A stretch of DNA of 7,489 nucleotides, taken from Cellvibrio sp. (GTDB lineage Bacteria; Pseudomonadota; Gammaproteobacteria; Pseudomonadales; Cellvibrionaceae). Shown in pieces: positions 1 to 6,137 of the stretch (its first letter is position 1; every line of letters begins with the position of its first letter). Location: assembly GCA_021323495.1 (NCBI GenBank), contig JAJQJO010000183.1, positions 1 to 7,489 of the forward strand, read 5' to 3'. A program made the translations under genes and the position numbers. A model generated the notes under the pieces. That model was given only the letters and a program-made list of their open reading frames with translations, was not told where the DNA came from and searched no databases.

Positions 1-601
1 AATCCGGGGTGTAAATCTGATTATTTTTAACTGCAAATAGATTACTGACCGTTGCCTCAATCACCCGCCCCTGTCCATCCAGCAACAAACCCTCGGCAAA
101 TTCATCCCGCCACTCTGCGCGCGCCAAAATATGCTCCAGGCGATTTAAATGCTTCATCCCCGCCAAAACCGGAGATTGCGCCAAACGCATACTACAAACG
201 CGCACCGCCACGCCCTCACGATACTGATCGGTTTGCAATTCATTTCCGGGGAAAATGCCCACGCAATAAGTTGGCTTTACGCTATCCGGCAATCGATAAC
301 CGCGCCCGCCAACTCCCCGCGTAACAATAACTTTTACCACGGCATCCTGAATTTCCAATTGGACCGCCTGCGCAAGCAAGGCATCGATATATTGCATCAA
401 CAGGGATTCATCAAACGGGATTTGTAAACGCGCCGCACTCTGTGACAACCGGTCGCAATGATATGCCCACAAAGGAATAGCGCCACGCTGATAACGGCAG
501 GTTTCAAACACACCATCACCATAGGTAAATCCCCGATCTAACGGCGATATAGCCGCATCGAGTACACCATTGACACTGATCAGGGGAAGGCTGGTTGACA
601 T
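1..601 (-). CDS. pabC: Aminodeoxychorismate lyase PabC, 3' end cut by window edge
   Basis: PLP-dependent enzyme of fold type IV that converts 4-amino-4-deoxychorismate to p-aminobenzoate and pyruvate in cytoplasmic folate synthesis. I translated 200 residues from an ATG at 601 with no stop before the window edge; family members run about 270, so roughly a quarter is missing. Seen: N-terminal LDRGFTYGDGVFET (residues 21-34), the typical opening of class-IV aminotransferase-like proteins; the presumed PLP lysine K150 in AGMKHLNRLE; and E182 in the IEATVSNLF stretch that contacts the cofactor in this family. It is last in the fab cluster, as in E. coli and Pseudomonas. The leader has no clear Shine-Dalgarno sequence and an intrinsic terminator ends about 20 nt before the start. 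A related branched-chain or D-amino-acid aminotransferase is the alternative, but the lysine context and the location behind fabF favour PabC. Confidence 0.93.
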   Translation of the reverse strand, partial: MSTSLPLISVNGVLDAAISPLDRGFTYGDGVFETCRYQRGAIPLWAYHCDRLSQSAARLQIPFDESLLMQYIDALLAQAVQLEIQDAVVKVIVTRGVGGRGYRLPDSVKPTYCVGIFPGNELQTDQYREGVAVRVCSMRLAQSPVLAGMKHLNRLEHILARAEWRDEFAEGLLLDGQGRVIEATVSNLFAVKNNQIYTPD

Positions 602-617
602 AGTCGGAAGTCTATAC

Positions 618-646
618 AAAAACGCCGGACTGTCTCCAGTCCGGCG
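618..646 (-). terminator. Intrinsic terminator after fabF, directly upstream of pabC
   Basis: A perfect 9-bp GC-rich stem (arms 623-631 and 638-646, CGCCGGACT/AGTCCGGCG) with a 6-nt loop is followed on the minus strand by five T residues (618-622). On the other side, 652-656 supplies an A-tract in the minus-strand sense, so it could also stop plus-strand transcription. It lies 28 nt past the fabF stop and its hairpin ends 21 nt before the pabC start, so it should reduce read-through into pabC. Confidence 0.85.
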
Positions 647-674
647 CCATCTTTTTACTTAAAATGCCTAATAA

Positions 675-1916
675 TTACAATTTACGGAAAATCAGGGAGC
701 CGTTAGTACCACCAAATCCAAAGGAGTTGGACAACACAGCTTCAATTTTACGCTCTTGTGCGATATGCGGTACCAAATTGAGATCAGCACAAGCATCTTC
801 CGGGTTATCAAGGTTGATTGTAGGCGGAGCAACCTGATCACGAATAGCAAGCACACTAAAAATTGCCTCAACCGCACCTGCGGCACCCAGCAGATGACCA
901 ATCATGGATTTGGTTGAACTCACCGCAACCTGTGCCGCTGCGAAGCCCATAACAGACTTGACTGCCTGGCATTCAGCCTTGTCGCCAGCCGGAGTAGATG
1001 TTCCATGCGCATTGATGTAATGAATCAACTCCGGTGATATACCCGCATCCAGGATTGCATTGCGCATGGATGCTGCTGCCCCTGAGCCATCTTCTGGTGG
1101 GGAAGTCATATGATAGGCATCACCGCTCATACCGAAACCAATCAGCTCGGCATAAATTTTTGCACCGCGTTTTTTTGCGTGTTCATACTCTTCCAGGACC
1201 AATACACCGGCACCATCACCGAGCACAAAACCATCGCGATCTTTATCCCAAGGGCGGCTTGCAGCCTGCGGATTATCATTGCGCGTCGAGAGCGCGCGAG
1301 CCGCAGCAAAGCCACCCAGGCCCAGCGGCGTAGTCGCCATTTCTGCTCCGCCGGCCACCATGACATCAGCATCACCATATTGGATCATGCGCGCGGCAAA
1401 GCCAATACTGTGCGTACCTGTTGTACAGGCAGTGGTAATCGCGATATTAGGGCCACGCAAACCAAACATAATCGACAAATTACCAGAGATCATATTGATG
1501 ATGGCGCTGGGTACGAAAAACGGCGATATACGACGAGGCCCCTTATGCTCAAGGGTTGATGAACCCTCCTCAATTGTTCCTATACCACCAATACCGGAAC
1601 CAATCGACACACCAATGCGTCCGGCATTTTCCTCGTTAATGTCCAATCCCGAATCGCGAATCGCCTGGATACCAGCGACCATACCGTACTGGATAAAAAG
1701 ATCCATTTTCCGCGCTTCTTTACCGGGAAAATAATCATCCACCACTAAACCTTTCACCGATGCACTAAATTGCGTGGTAAAAGCCGATGCATCAAAGTGG
1801 GCGATAGTCGCTACACCACTTTTCCCGTTGACAATGCCATGCCAAGTATCCGCAACGGTATTACCCAATGAACTGATCATACCCAGACCAGTAACTACAA
1901 CTCTTTTACGCGACAC
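675..1916 (-). CDS. fabF: 3-oxoacyl-[acyl-carrier-protein] synthase II (KAS II, FabF)
   Basis: Condenses acyl-ACP with malonyl-ACP to extend the fatty acyl chain by two carbons; in E. coli the KAS II enzyme is also responsible for palmitoleate to cis-vaccenate elongation. With the GTG start at 1916 the protein is 413 residues, the same as the E. coli enzyme. The Cys-His-His triad is visible: C164 in TTACTTGTHS, H304 in NAHGTSTPAGD and H341 in SMIGHLLGAAG, with K336 in SSTKSMIGH and the C-terminal NSFGFGGTN loop (397-405). The open frame continues upstream to an ATG at 2021, but those 35 residues have no counterpart in the family, and AGGAG stands 10 nt before the GTG, so I chose GTG. A terminator separates it from acpP upstream, implying its own promoter or read-through. 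A FabB (KAS I) identity is unlikely given the length and its place beside acpP. Confidence 0.97.
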   Translation of the reverse strand: MSRKRVVVTGLGMISSLGNTVADTWHGIVNGKSGVATIAHFDASAFTTQFSASVKGLVVDDYFPGKEARKMDLFIQYGMVAGIQAIRDSGLDINEENAGRIGVSIGSGIGGIGTIEEGSSTLEHKGPRRISPFFVPSAIINMISGNLSIMFGLRGPNIAITTACTTGTHSIGFAARMIQYGDADVMVAGGAEMATTPLGLGGFAAARALSTRNDNPQAASRPWDKDRDGFVLGDGAGVLVLEEYEHAKKRGAKIYAELIGFGMSGDAYHMTSPPEDGSGAAASMRNAILDAGISPELIHYINAHGTSTPAGDKAECQAVKSVMGFAAAQVAVSSTKSMIGHLLGAAGAVEAIFSVLAIRDQVAPPTINLDNPEDACADLNLVPHIAQERKIEAVLSNSFGFGGTNGSLIFRKL

Positions 1917-1926
1917 GATTGAAGTT

Positions 1927-1931
1927 CTCCT
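1927..1931 (-). promoter_or_regulatory. fabF ribosome binding site that fixes a GTG start
   Basis: AGGAG on the minus strand ends 10 nt before the GTG at 1914-1916. It is the only good Shine-Dalgarno match in this leader and supports the 413-residue FabF over the 448-residue upstream extension. Confidence 0.8.
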
Positions 1932-1941
1932 GCGAAGGATG

Positions 1942-1966
1942 ATTGGGCACACATGCATTACCCAAT
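1942..1966. repeat. Inverted repeat in the fabF leader
   Basis: ATTGGG (1942-1947) and CCCAAT (1961-1966) are perfect 6-bp inverted arms around a 13-nt spacer containing ATGCAT. On the minus strand it lies 26-50 nt before the fabF start codon and touches a candidate -10 box, so it could be an operator or an RNA hairpin. Chance occurrence is not excluded. Confidence 0.35.
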
Positions 1967-1970
1967 TATC
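1965..1970 (-). promoter_or_regulatory. Candidate fabF -10 box
   Basis: GATAAT on the minus strand matches five of six positions of the sigma70 -10 consensus and lies about 50 nt before the fabF GTG, downstream of the acpP terminator where a fabF promoter would be expected. No convincing -35 box stands 16-18 nt upstream (best is TTTCGA), so this is a weak call. Confidence 0.25.
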
Positions 1971-2020
1971 TGAATGATTCGTAAGAAATCGAAAACTACG
2001 ATTGGACAAGCCTTGTGGCA

Positions 2021-2059
2021 AAAGAAAAAGCCGTACTATTTTGCAATAATACGGCTTTT
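2021..2059 (-). terminator. Intrinsic terminator after acpP
   Basis: Outer arms 2026-2035 and 2050-2059 are perfectly complementary over 10 bp (AAAAGCCGTA/TACGGCTTTT). After one mismatch (2036/2049) an inner TATT/AATA helix of 4 bp closes a TTGC loop. On the minus strand the hairpin runs into TTTTTCTTT, the classic T-tract. It begins 46 nt past the acpP stop and should end most acpP transcripts before fabF. The flanking A-tract makes it potentially bidirectional. Confidence 0.9.
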
Positions 2060-2105
2060 CAAAAACAGGAATCAGCTGCCAGTCAAATAACTACAAATAG
2101 GCAAA

Positions 2106-2342
2106 TTATGCCAGGTTGGCATTAATGTAATCGATAGCTAATTGAACAGTAGTGATTTTCTCGGCTTCTTCATCCGGAATTTCAGTTTCGAATTCTTCTT
2201 CGAGAGCCATTACCAACTCTACGGTATCCAAAGAATCAGCGCCCAGATCTTCGACGAAAGAAGCTTCGTTTTTAACTTCTTCTTCTTTCACACCCAGTTG
2301 CTCAGCAACGATCTTTTTTACGCGTTCTTCAATGCTACTCAT
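2106..2342 (-). CDS. acpP: Acyl carrier protein AcpP
   Basis: Small acidic cytosolic carrier that holds growing fatty acyl chains as thioesters on a 4'-phosphopantetheine arm; partner of FabD, FabF, FabG and PlsX encoded alongside. At 78 residues it has the family's usual length and is close to identical to E. coli AcpP over most of its span, including the attachment serine S37 in the GADSLDTVEL motif that starts helix II and the acidic recognition helix MALEEEFETEIPDEEAEK. The ATG at 2342 has AGGAG 12 nt upstream. It has a long 5' region with a candidate promoter and is followed by a strong terminator, in keeping with ACP being needed in far greater amounts than the enzymes around it. Confidence 0.99.
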   Translation of the reverse strand: MSSIEERVKKIVAEQLGVKEEEVKNEASFVEDLGADSLDTVELVMALEEEFETEIPDEEAEKITTVQLAIDYINANLA

Positions 2343-2438
2343 GATGTTATGTAACTCCTAGTGGTTGTATGTTCGAAACACCTGACAGTTCAAGCTAAAA
2401 ATCAGCTGGGTCGAGCGTTCCGGTCAAAATCGTCGCGC

Positions 2439-2467
2439 ATTTTACATCGATTTTCAGGTTGTTGTAA
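2439..2467 (-). promoter_or_regulatory. Candidate acpP promoter
   Basis: On the minus strand TTACAA (2462-2467) and TAAAAT (2439-2444, five of six matches to the -10 consensus) are 17 nt apart. Transcription would start near 2432 and give a leader of about 90 nt. The region from about 2480 to 2536, further upstream, is markedly AT-rich and could add UP-element-like stimulation. The -35 is poor (three of six), so the exact boxes are uncertain, but the 194-nt gap between fabG and acpP is far larger than the other gaps in the operon and fits an internal promoter. Confidence 0.4.
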
Positions 2468-2536
2468 TGCCAAGAGGCAAAATTCTTTATTTTTTAGAAA
2501 ATAACCCTTAAAAAACAAAGAGTTATAAACAAAAAA

Positions 2537-3283
2537 TCACGACATATACATGCCGCCATTGACGTGAATTGTCTCACCACTGATGTAAGCACCTGCATCA
2601 CTGGCCAGGAAAACAACAACAGACGCAATCTCTTCAGGTGCACCAAGGCGCCCCAAAGGAATACGCGACATAAGTTGCTGCTTTTGCTCTTCAGGTAACA
2701 CCTTGGTCATGTCAGTATCGATAAAACCGGGAGCAACAGTGTTTACAGTAATATTGCGGGATCCGACTTCTGCCGCCAAAGAACGCGCAAAACCGGCAAC
2801 ACCAGCTTTGGTAGCAGCATAATTGGATTGCCCTGGATTACCCATAGCCCCAACTACAGAGCTAATATTAATGATACGTCCCCAGCGCGCCTTCATCATG
2901 CCACGCAACACACCTTTACTCAGACGGTAAATCGCACTCAGGTTGGTGTTAATAACATCAAACCATTCCTCATCACTCATACGCATCAATAAATTATCTT
3001 TGGTGATGCCCGCATTGTTTACCAGAATTGCCGGCGCACCAAATTCGTCACCTACTTCTTTCAGTAAAGTAGCAACAGAGTCGGCATCTGTCACGTTCAA
3101 TACTTTACCCGCACCGCGAATACCTATTTCAGCAAAACGTGCAGAAATTTTTTCAGCACCGGAGGTGCTGGTAGCGGTGCCGATAACGATCGCACCTGCT
3201 TTTCCTAACTGCTCGGCTATTGCCGCTCCAATTCCACGGCTTGCACCAGTAACCAATGCAACTTTATCGCTAAGGTTCATCAT
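2537..3283 (-). CDS. fabG: 3-oxoacyl-[acyl-carrier-protein] reductase FabG
   Basis: NADPH-dependent reduction of 3-ketoacyl-ACP to 3-hydroxyacyl-ACP, the first reductive step of each elongation cycle. A classical short-chain dehydrogenase of 248 residues (E. coli 244). Seen: the cofactor motif TGASRGIG (12-19), NNAG (89-92), and catalytic N114, S142, Y155 and K159 (YAATK), followed by PGFIDTDMT (185-193) and the C-terminal GETIHVNGGMYMS. Two adjacent ATG codons could start it (3283 or 3280). AAGGA lies 7 nt before the first and 10 nt before the second, so I keep the first. It sits 30 nt downstream of fabD and is almost certainly cotranscribed with it. SDR enzymes are diverse, but the cluster makes FabG the secure reading. 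Confidence 0.97.
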   Translation of the reverse strand: MMNLSDKVALVTGASRGIGAAIAEQLGKAGAIVIGTATSTSGAEKISARFAEIGIRGAGKVLNVTDADSVATLLKEVGDEFGAPAILVNNAGITKDNLLMRMSDEEWFDVINTNLSAIYRLSKGVLRGMMKARWGRIINISSVVGAMGNPGQSNYAATKAGVAGFARSLAAEVGSRNITVNTVAPGFIDTDMTKVLPEEQKQQLMSRIPLGRLGAPEEIASVVVFLASDAGAYISGETIHVNGGMYMS

Positions 3284-3313
3284 TTATCGTTCCTTTATAG
3301 AAAATTAGATCAG

Positions 3314-4255
3314 TTACACAAAGCCTGCCAAAGCCGCTTGCAATTCCTCTGGCTTTTCAACCGAGGTAGTCGCCAATTCCGCATGAATACGTTTATTCAA
3401 ACCGGACAGCACCTTGCCCGGACCACACTCAAGTGTAGAAGTAATCCCTTTGGTCACCATGGTATTGACGCAATCCACCCAGCGCACCGGACTGTAAATT
3501 TGCTCAATCATTAATGCTCGTATTTTTTCAGGATTAACTTCCACATCTGCTGTTACATTGTGCACTACGGGAATTTTTGGAGTTGAAAAAGAAGTTGCAA
3601 TAATTTGTTCAGCCAAGCGCTCTGCCGCAGGGCGCATCAATTCAGTATGAAATGGCGCACTTACGGGTAAGGGTAACGCACGTTTAGCACCAGCCTCTTT
3701 ACACAATGCACTAGCGCGTTCGACTGCTGCGGCTGTGCCCGCGATAACAACCTGACCAGGAGAATTAAAATTCACTGCTGCAACCACCTCCCCCTGCTCC
3801 GCTTTTTTACAAGCTTCCAAAATCGATGCGTCGTCGAGGCCGATAATAGCAGCCATCGCACCCAGCCCGGCAGGCACAGCCTCTTGCATAAATTTTCCAC
3901 GCTGCTGGACTAATTTCACAGCATCGCTGAACGCAACTACACCGGCGCATACCAATGCAGACCATTCGCCCAAGCTATGGCCCGCCATAAGCGCAGGTTG
4001 AATACCATTTTTTTCTTGCCATACACGCCAAACTGCAACACTCGCTGTTAATAATAACGGCTGCGTACGCTCGGTTAAATTAATTTCATCTTGCGCGCCA
4101 GCCTGCACCAGCGTCCACAAATCGTAACCCAAAACGTCTGATGCTTCGGCAAAGGTTTGCCCTACTATCGGAAATTCGGCCGCCAATTCGGCTAACATAC
4201 CAATTTTCTGTGAGCCTTGGCCCGGAAATACAAAAGCAAGATGTTGATTAGTCAT
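3314..4255 (-). CDS. fabD: Malonyl-CoA:ACP transacylase FabD
   Basis: Transfers malonyl from malonyl-CoA to the phosphopantetheine arm of ACP, supplying the extender unit for FabF. The 313 residues match the family length (E. coli 309). Seen: FPGQGSQ (10-16) forming the oxyanion region, the nucleophile S94 in GHSLGEWSAL, R119 in QQRGKFMQ that binds the malonyl carboxylate, catalytic H203 in SAPFHTELM, and GPGKVLSGLNKRI near the C-terminus. The ATG at 4255 places the first motif at the usual distance from the N-terminus. Its Shine-Dalgarno is weak (AGAGAAG, 12 nt away). It lies 31 nt after plsX; in E. coli fabH occupies that position, and here there is no room for it. Confidence 0.97.
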   Translation of the reverse strand: MTNQHLAFVFPGQGSQKIGMLAELAAEFPIVGQTFAEASDVLGYDLWTLVQAGAQDEINLTERTQPLLLTASVAVWRVWQEKNGIQPALMAGHSLGEWSALVCAGVVAFSDAVKLVQQRGKFMQEAVPAGLGAMAAIIGLDDASILEACKKAEQGEVVAAVNFNSPGQVVIAGTAAAVERASALCKEAGAKRALPLPVSAPFHTELMRPAAERLAEQIIATSFSTPKIPVVHNVTADVEVNPEKIRALMIEQIYSPVRWVDCVNTMVTKGITSTLECGPGKVLSGLNKRIHAELATTSVEKPEELQAALAGFV

Positions 4256-4286
4256 AGTGATTAAACGCTTCTCTTTTTACTAAAAA

Positions 4287-5291
4287 TTAGTGATGTGTCA
4301 ATAGATACTGGATCCGTGCAGGCACCTGCTGGATGACTTGTTCCCGAGCTACAATTAATGCGTGCATAAACGCTTTTGCATCCGCACCGCCATGGCTTTT
4401 GATAACAGTTTTTTGCAACCCGAGAAAACTCGCACCATTAAATGTCGATGGGTCCAATTCACGTTGCACACGCTTCAGCAGTGGCAACATCAATAGACTC
4501 AACATTTTATTGAAAAAATTTTGTTTTACGATTTTTGAAATTTTATCTGTAATGAATCGTGCTGTGCCTTCACTTGCCTTTAAAGCGATATTCCCGTGAA
4601 AACCATCGCAGACGATAACATCTACCATTCCGGTAAATATGCTATTTGCTTCAACAAAACCAACATAATTAATTCTCTCATCATGCTGCAAAAGTGATTG
4701 GGCCAACTTTAATACATCAGTTCCTTTTTGATGCTCAGTACCTATATTTAATAATGCAACTCGAGGAGCCTCATTGCTAGATACACGGGCAAGCACACTA
4801 CCCATCAATGCAAATTGATGCAGATGCTCCGGAGGACAATTAATGTTGGCACCCAAATCCAACAAATAGGTGGTACCAACGTCAACCGGCATGGATTTAC
4901 AGATAGCCGGACGTTCAATAGTCGGAAAAGTTTTAATTAAAAATTTGGCTATAGCCAGTAAAGCACCAGTATTGCCAGCGCTGACGCATGCATCAGCACC
5001 GTCATTACGCAAAATGTCCAACGCAACCCACATAGACGAATCTTTTTTCTGGCGCAACGCCAACAAAGGATCATCGCTCATGCCAACCACATCAGCAGCA
5101 TGTATTAATGTAATACGTTCGTGCAATTTTTTGGATTTGGGAAAAAAAGACCGAAGCTGGGCTTCATTGCCGACCAGTGACAACTCCACGTCAGGGAATT
5201 GAGCCACAAACTTTTGCGAGGCGGAAATAGCAACGCGGGGACCTAAGTCCCCGCTCATAGCGTCAACCGCTATTCGAATTCTTGCCGACAA
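4287..5291 (-). CDS. plsX: Phosphate acyltransferase PlsX
   Basis: Converts acyl-ACP plus phosphate to acyl-phosphate, the acyl donor used by PlsY in phosphatidic acid synthesis; a cytosolic, peripherally membrane-associated enzyme. 334 residues, slightly shorter than E. coli PlsX. Family blocks seen: VDAMSGDLGP (9-18), ACVSAGNTGAL (101-111), LDLGANINC (144-152), RVALLNIGTE (177-186), VCDGFHGNIALK (227-238), and NGASFLGLQKTVIKSHG (285-301). The start codon is TTG: an in-frame TAA, the rpmF stop itself, lies eight codons upstream, and no ATG or GTG occurs between, so TTG at 5291 is the only common start before the conserved core. There is no strong Shine-Dalgarno and the gap from rpmF is 24 nt, which hints at translational coupling. 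The usual DxMGGD motif reads DAMSGD here (S13). Confidence 0.95.
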   Translation of the reverse strand: MSARIRIAVDAMSGDLGPRVAISASQKFVAQFPDVELSLVGNEAQLRSFFPKSKKLHERITLIHAADVVGMSDDPLLALRQKKDSSMWVALDILRNDGADACVSAGNTGALLAIAKFLIKTFPTIERPAICKSMPVDVGTTYLLDLGANINCPPEHLHQFALMGSVLARVSSNEAPRVALLNIGTEHQKGTDVLKLAQSLLQHDERINYVGFVEANSIFTGMVDVIVCDGFHGNIALKASEGTARFITDKISKIVKQNFFNKMLSLLMLPLLKRVQRELDPSTFNGASFLGLQKTVIKSHGGADAKAFMHALIVAREQVIQQVPARIQYLLTHH

Positions 5292-5315
5292 GGTGCAGTC
5301 GTCTTGAGTAAATAA

Positions 5316-5498
5316 TTACTCGTCGCTGCCTTTGTCAATTACTTTACGACCACGGTAGAAGCCATCAGCAGTCACGTGGTGACGCAGGTGTTTCTCACCG
5401 CTAGTAGCGTCAACTGACAGGGTTGGACCAGTCAGGGCATCGTGTGAACGACGCATGTCACGCTTGGAACGAGATTTTTTGTTTTGTTGAACTGCCAT
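5316..5498 (-). CDS. rpmF: 50S ribosomal protein L32
   Basis: Small basic protein of the large ribosomal subunit. 60 residues (E. coli 57), nearly identical to the E. coli protein across MAVQQNK, the SKRDMRRSHDALTGP block, the SGEKHLRHH motif and FYRGRKVI. It lacks the zinc-binding cysteines found in L32 of many other bacteria, as is normal for gammaproteobacteria. AGGAG lies 6 nt before the ATG, the best ribosome binding site of the operon's proximal part. It sits between yceD and plsX, the standard order linking ribosome assembly and lipid synthesis. The C-terminal DKGSDE tail is slightly longer than in E. coli. Confidence 0.98.
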   Translation of the reverse strand: MAVQQNKKSRSKRDMRRSHDALTGPTLSVDATSGEKHLRHHVTADGFYRGRKVIDKGSDE

Positions 5499-5538
5499 GG
5501 TTTGCTCCTATTTACTGACTCATTGGAACCGAGGCGCC

Positions 5539-6072
5539 TCAGGATTTCGGCGAGCTCTTAAGTTGCTCCAACACTTGAAATGGGTTTTTCTCTTTTTTTA
5601 CCTCAACCGGTTTACCACTAGAGTAAAGCTTACTGTCCAGACAGGGCTCTTCATGGTAGGCAACCGCAGGTAAACTCAACAGCAGTTCTTCTTCGACCAT
5701 ATCGTAAAGATCTGCTATTCCCTCACTGGCAATCCATGGGTCAAAGCGCTCCGGCAATGCCTTGGCAGCTTCTTCATCCCATACAATTGCAAGCGAGATA
5801 CTGCTTTCAACAGGTACAGTTACGGGCTCAAGGCAGCGCTGGCAGACCAAAGTCAAGTCAGCACTCGCATTCCCGATAACTACCTTTTTCCTTTCTTCAC
5901 TAATAGTAAATTCAAGTTTTACTTGAATTTCGCCATCCGAACTCTCCGTCGCTTCAACGACGCGCGGCAATTCAGCAACAGGGATAACGCCCTCCAAACA
6001 CACGCCATGTTGGGCGAATTTTCGGGGATCTCCCTGCCGAGGCAGAACTTTGTTAGAAGGGGTCTTAAACAT
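5539..6072 (-). CDS. yceD: YceD / DUF177 family protein (23S rRNA accumulation protein)
   Basis: Member of the DUF177 family, whose E. coli representative YceD is named for a role in large-subunit rRNA accumulation; the biochemical function is not settled. 177 residues, typical length. Seen: a CxxC pair in LVCQRCLEPV (about 74-83), followed by the acidic MVEEELLLSLPAVAYHEEPC segment (about 122-141) and a C-terminal NPFQVLEQLKSS that matches the family ending NPFAVLxxLK. The CxxC could be metal binding, but the second pair needed for a zinc ribbon is not obvious. The N-terminus (K..LP..DP...AQ..) aligns with E. coli YceD from its first residue, supporting the ATG at 6072. An in-frame TGA 30 nt upstream excludes a longer protein. 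First gene of the operon, under a near-consensus promoter, with no Shine-Dalgarno sequence. Confidence 0.93.
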   Translation of the reverse strand: MFKTPSNKVLPRQGDPRKFAQHGVCLEGVIPVAELPRVVEATESSDGEIQVKLEFTISEERKKVVIGNASADLTLVCQRCLEPVTVPVESSISLAIVWDEEAAKALPERFDPWIASEGIADLYDMVEEELLLSLPAVAYHEEPCLDSKLYSSGKPVEVKKEKNPFQVLEQLKSSPKS

Positions 6073-6081
6073 AAGCGCGCC

Positions 6082-6110
6082 ATAATAGGGACATCGCTTT
6101 CAAGTGTCAA
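6082..6110 (-). promoter_or_regulatory. Strong sigma70-type promoter for the yceD-rpmF-plsX-fab operon
   Basis: On the minus strand a perfect TTGACA (6105-6110) is followed after exactly 17 nt by TATTAT (6082-6087, five of six matches). This is the best promoter match I found in the window and it points at yceD. The expected start site, 5-9 nt past the -10 box, falls around 6073-6077, only 0-5 nt before the yceD ATG at 6072, so the mRNA would be leaderless or nearly so. Confidence 0.8.
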
Positions 6111-6123
6111 AGAAAAACTCGCC

Positions 6124-6137
6124 AAATAGCGCTATTT
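6124..6137. repeat. Perfect 14-bp palindrome between yceD and maf
   Basis: AAATAGCGCTATTT is its own reverse complement. It lies 13 nt upstream of the yceD -35 box and 65 nt upstream of the maf start, in the only divergent intergenic region of the window. The motif CTATTTAG that it overlaps (6132-6139) recurs as a direct repeat at 6163-6170, 31 bp away. A transcription factor site is plausible, but I do not recognise the motif. Confidence 0.5.

Noticed and set aside
52..427. Two overlapping plus-strand frames of about 90 codons at the left end
   Set aside because: They are antisense to pabC, whose minus-strand translation contains the PLP lysine and class-IV motifs.
1110..1734. Plus-strand open frames of 149 and 151 codons (1110-1559, 1279-1734)
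   Set aside because: They lie entirely antisense to fabF, whose catalytic residues and length are complete. Their translations have low-complexity composition and no recognisable motif, and they have no ribosome binding site context of note.
1917..2021. 35-residue N-terminal extension of FabF from the ATG at 2021
   Set aside because: The extension starts inside the acpP terminator T-tract, has no family counterpart, and a good AGGAG precedes the GTG at 1916 that gives the standard 413-residue enzyme.
2468..2479. TGCC-AAGA-GGCA small hairpin between fabG and acpP, considered as a fabG terminator
   Set aside because: Only a 4-bp stem and no T-tract follows on the minus strand. A TTGGCA overlapping it is also 23 nt from the best -10 box, too far for a -35.
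2943..3308. 121-codon plus-strand frame opposite fabG
   Set aside because: Shadow of fabG; no motif and no independent expression signal.
5531..5540. GAGGCGCCTC palindrome at the yceD stop
   Set aside because: Ten bases with no loop or T-tract; it partly encodes the end of yceD and cannot act as a terminator. Likely chance.
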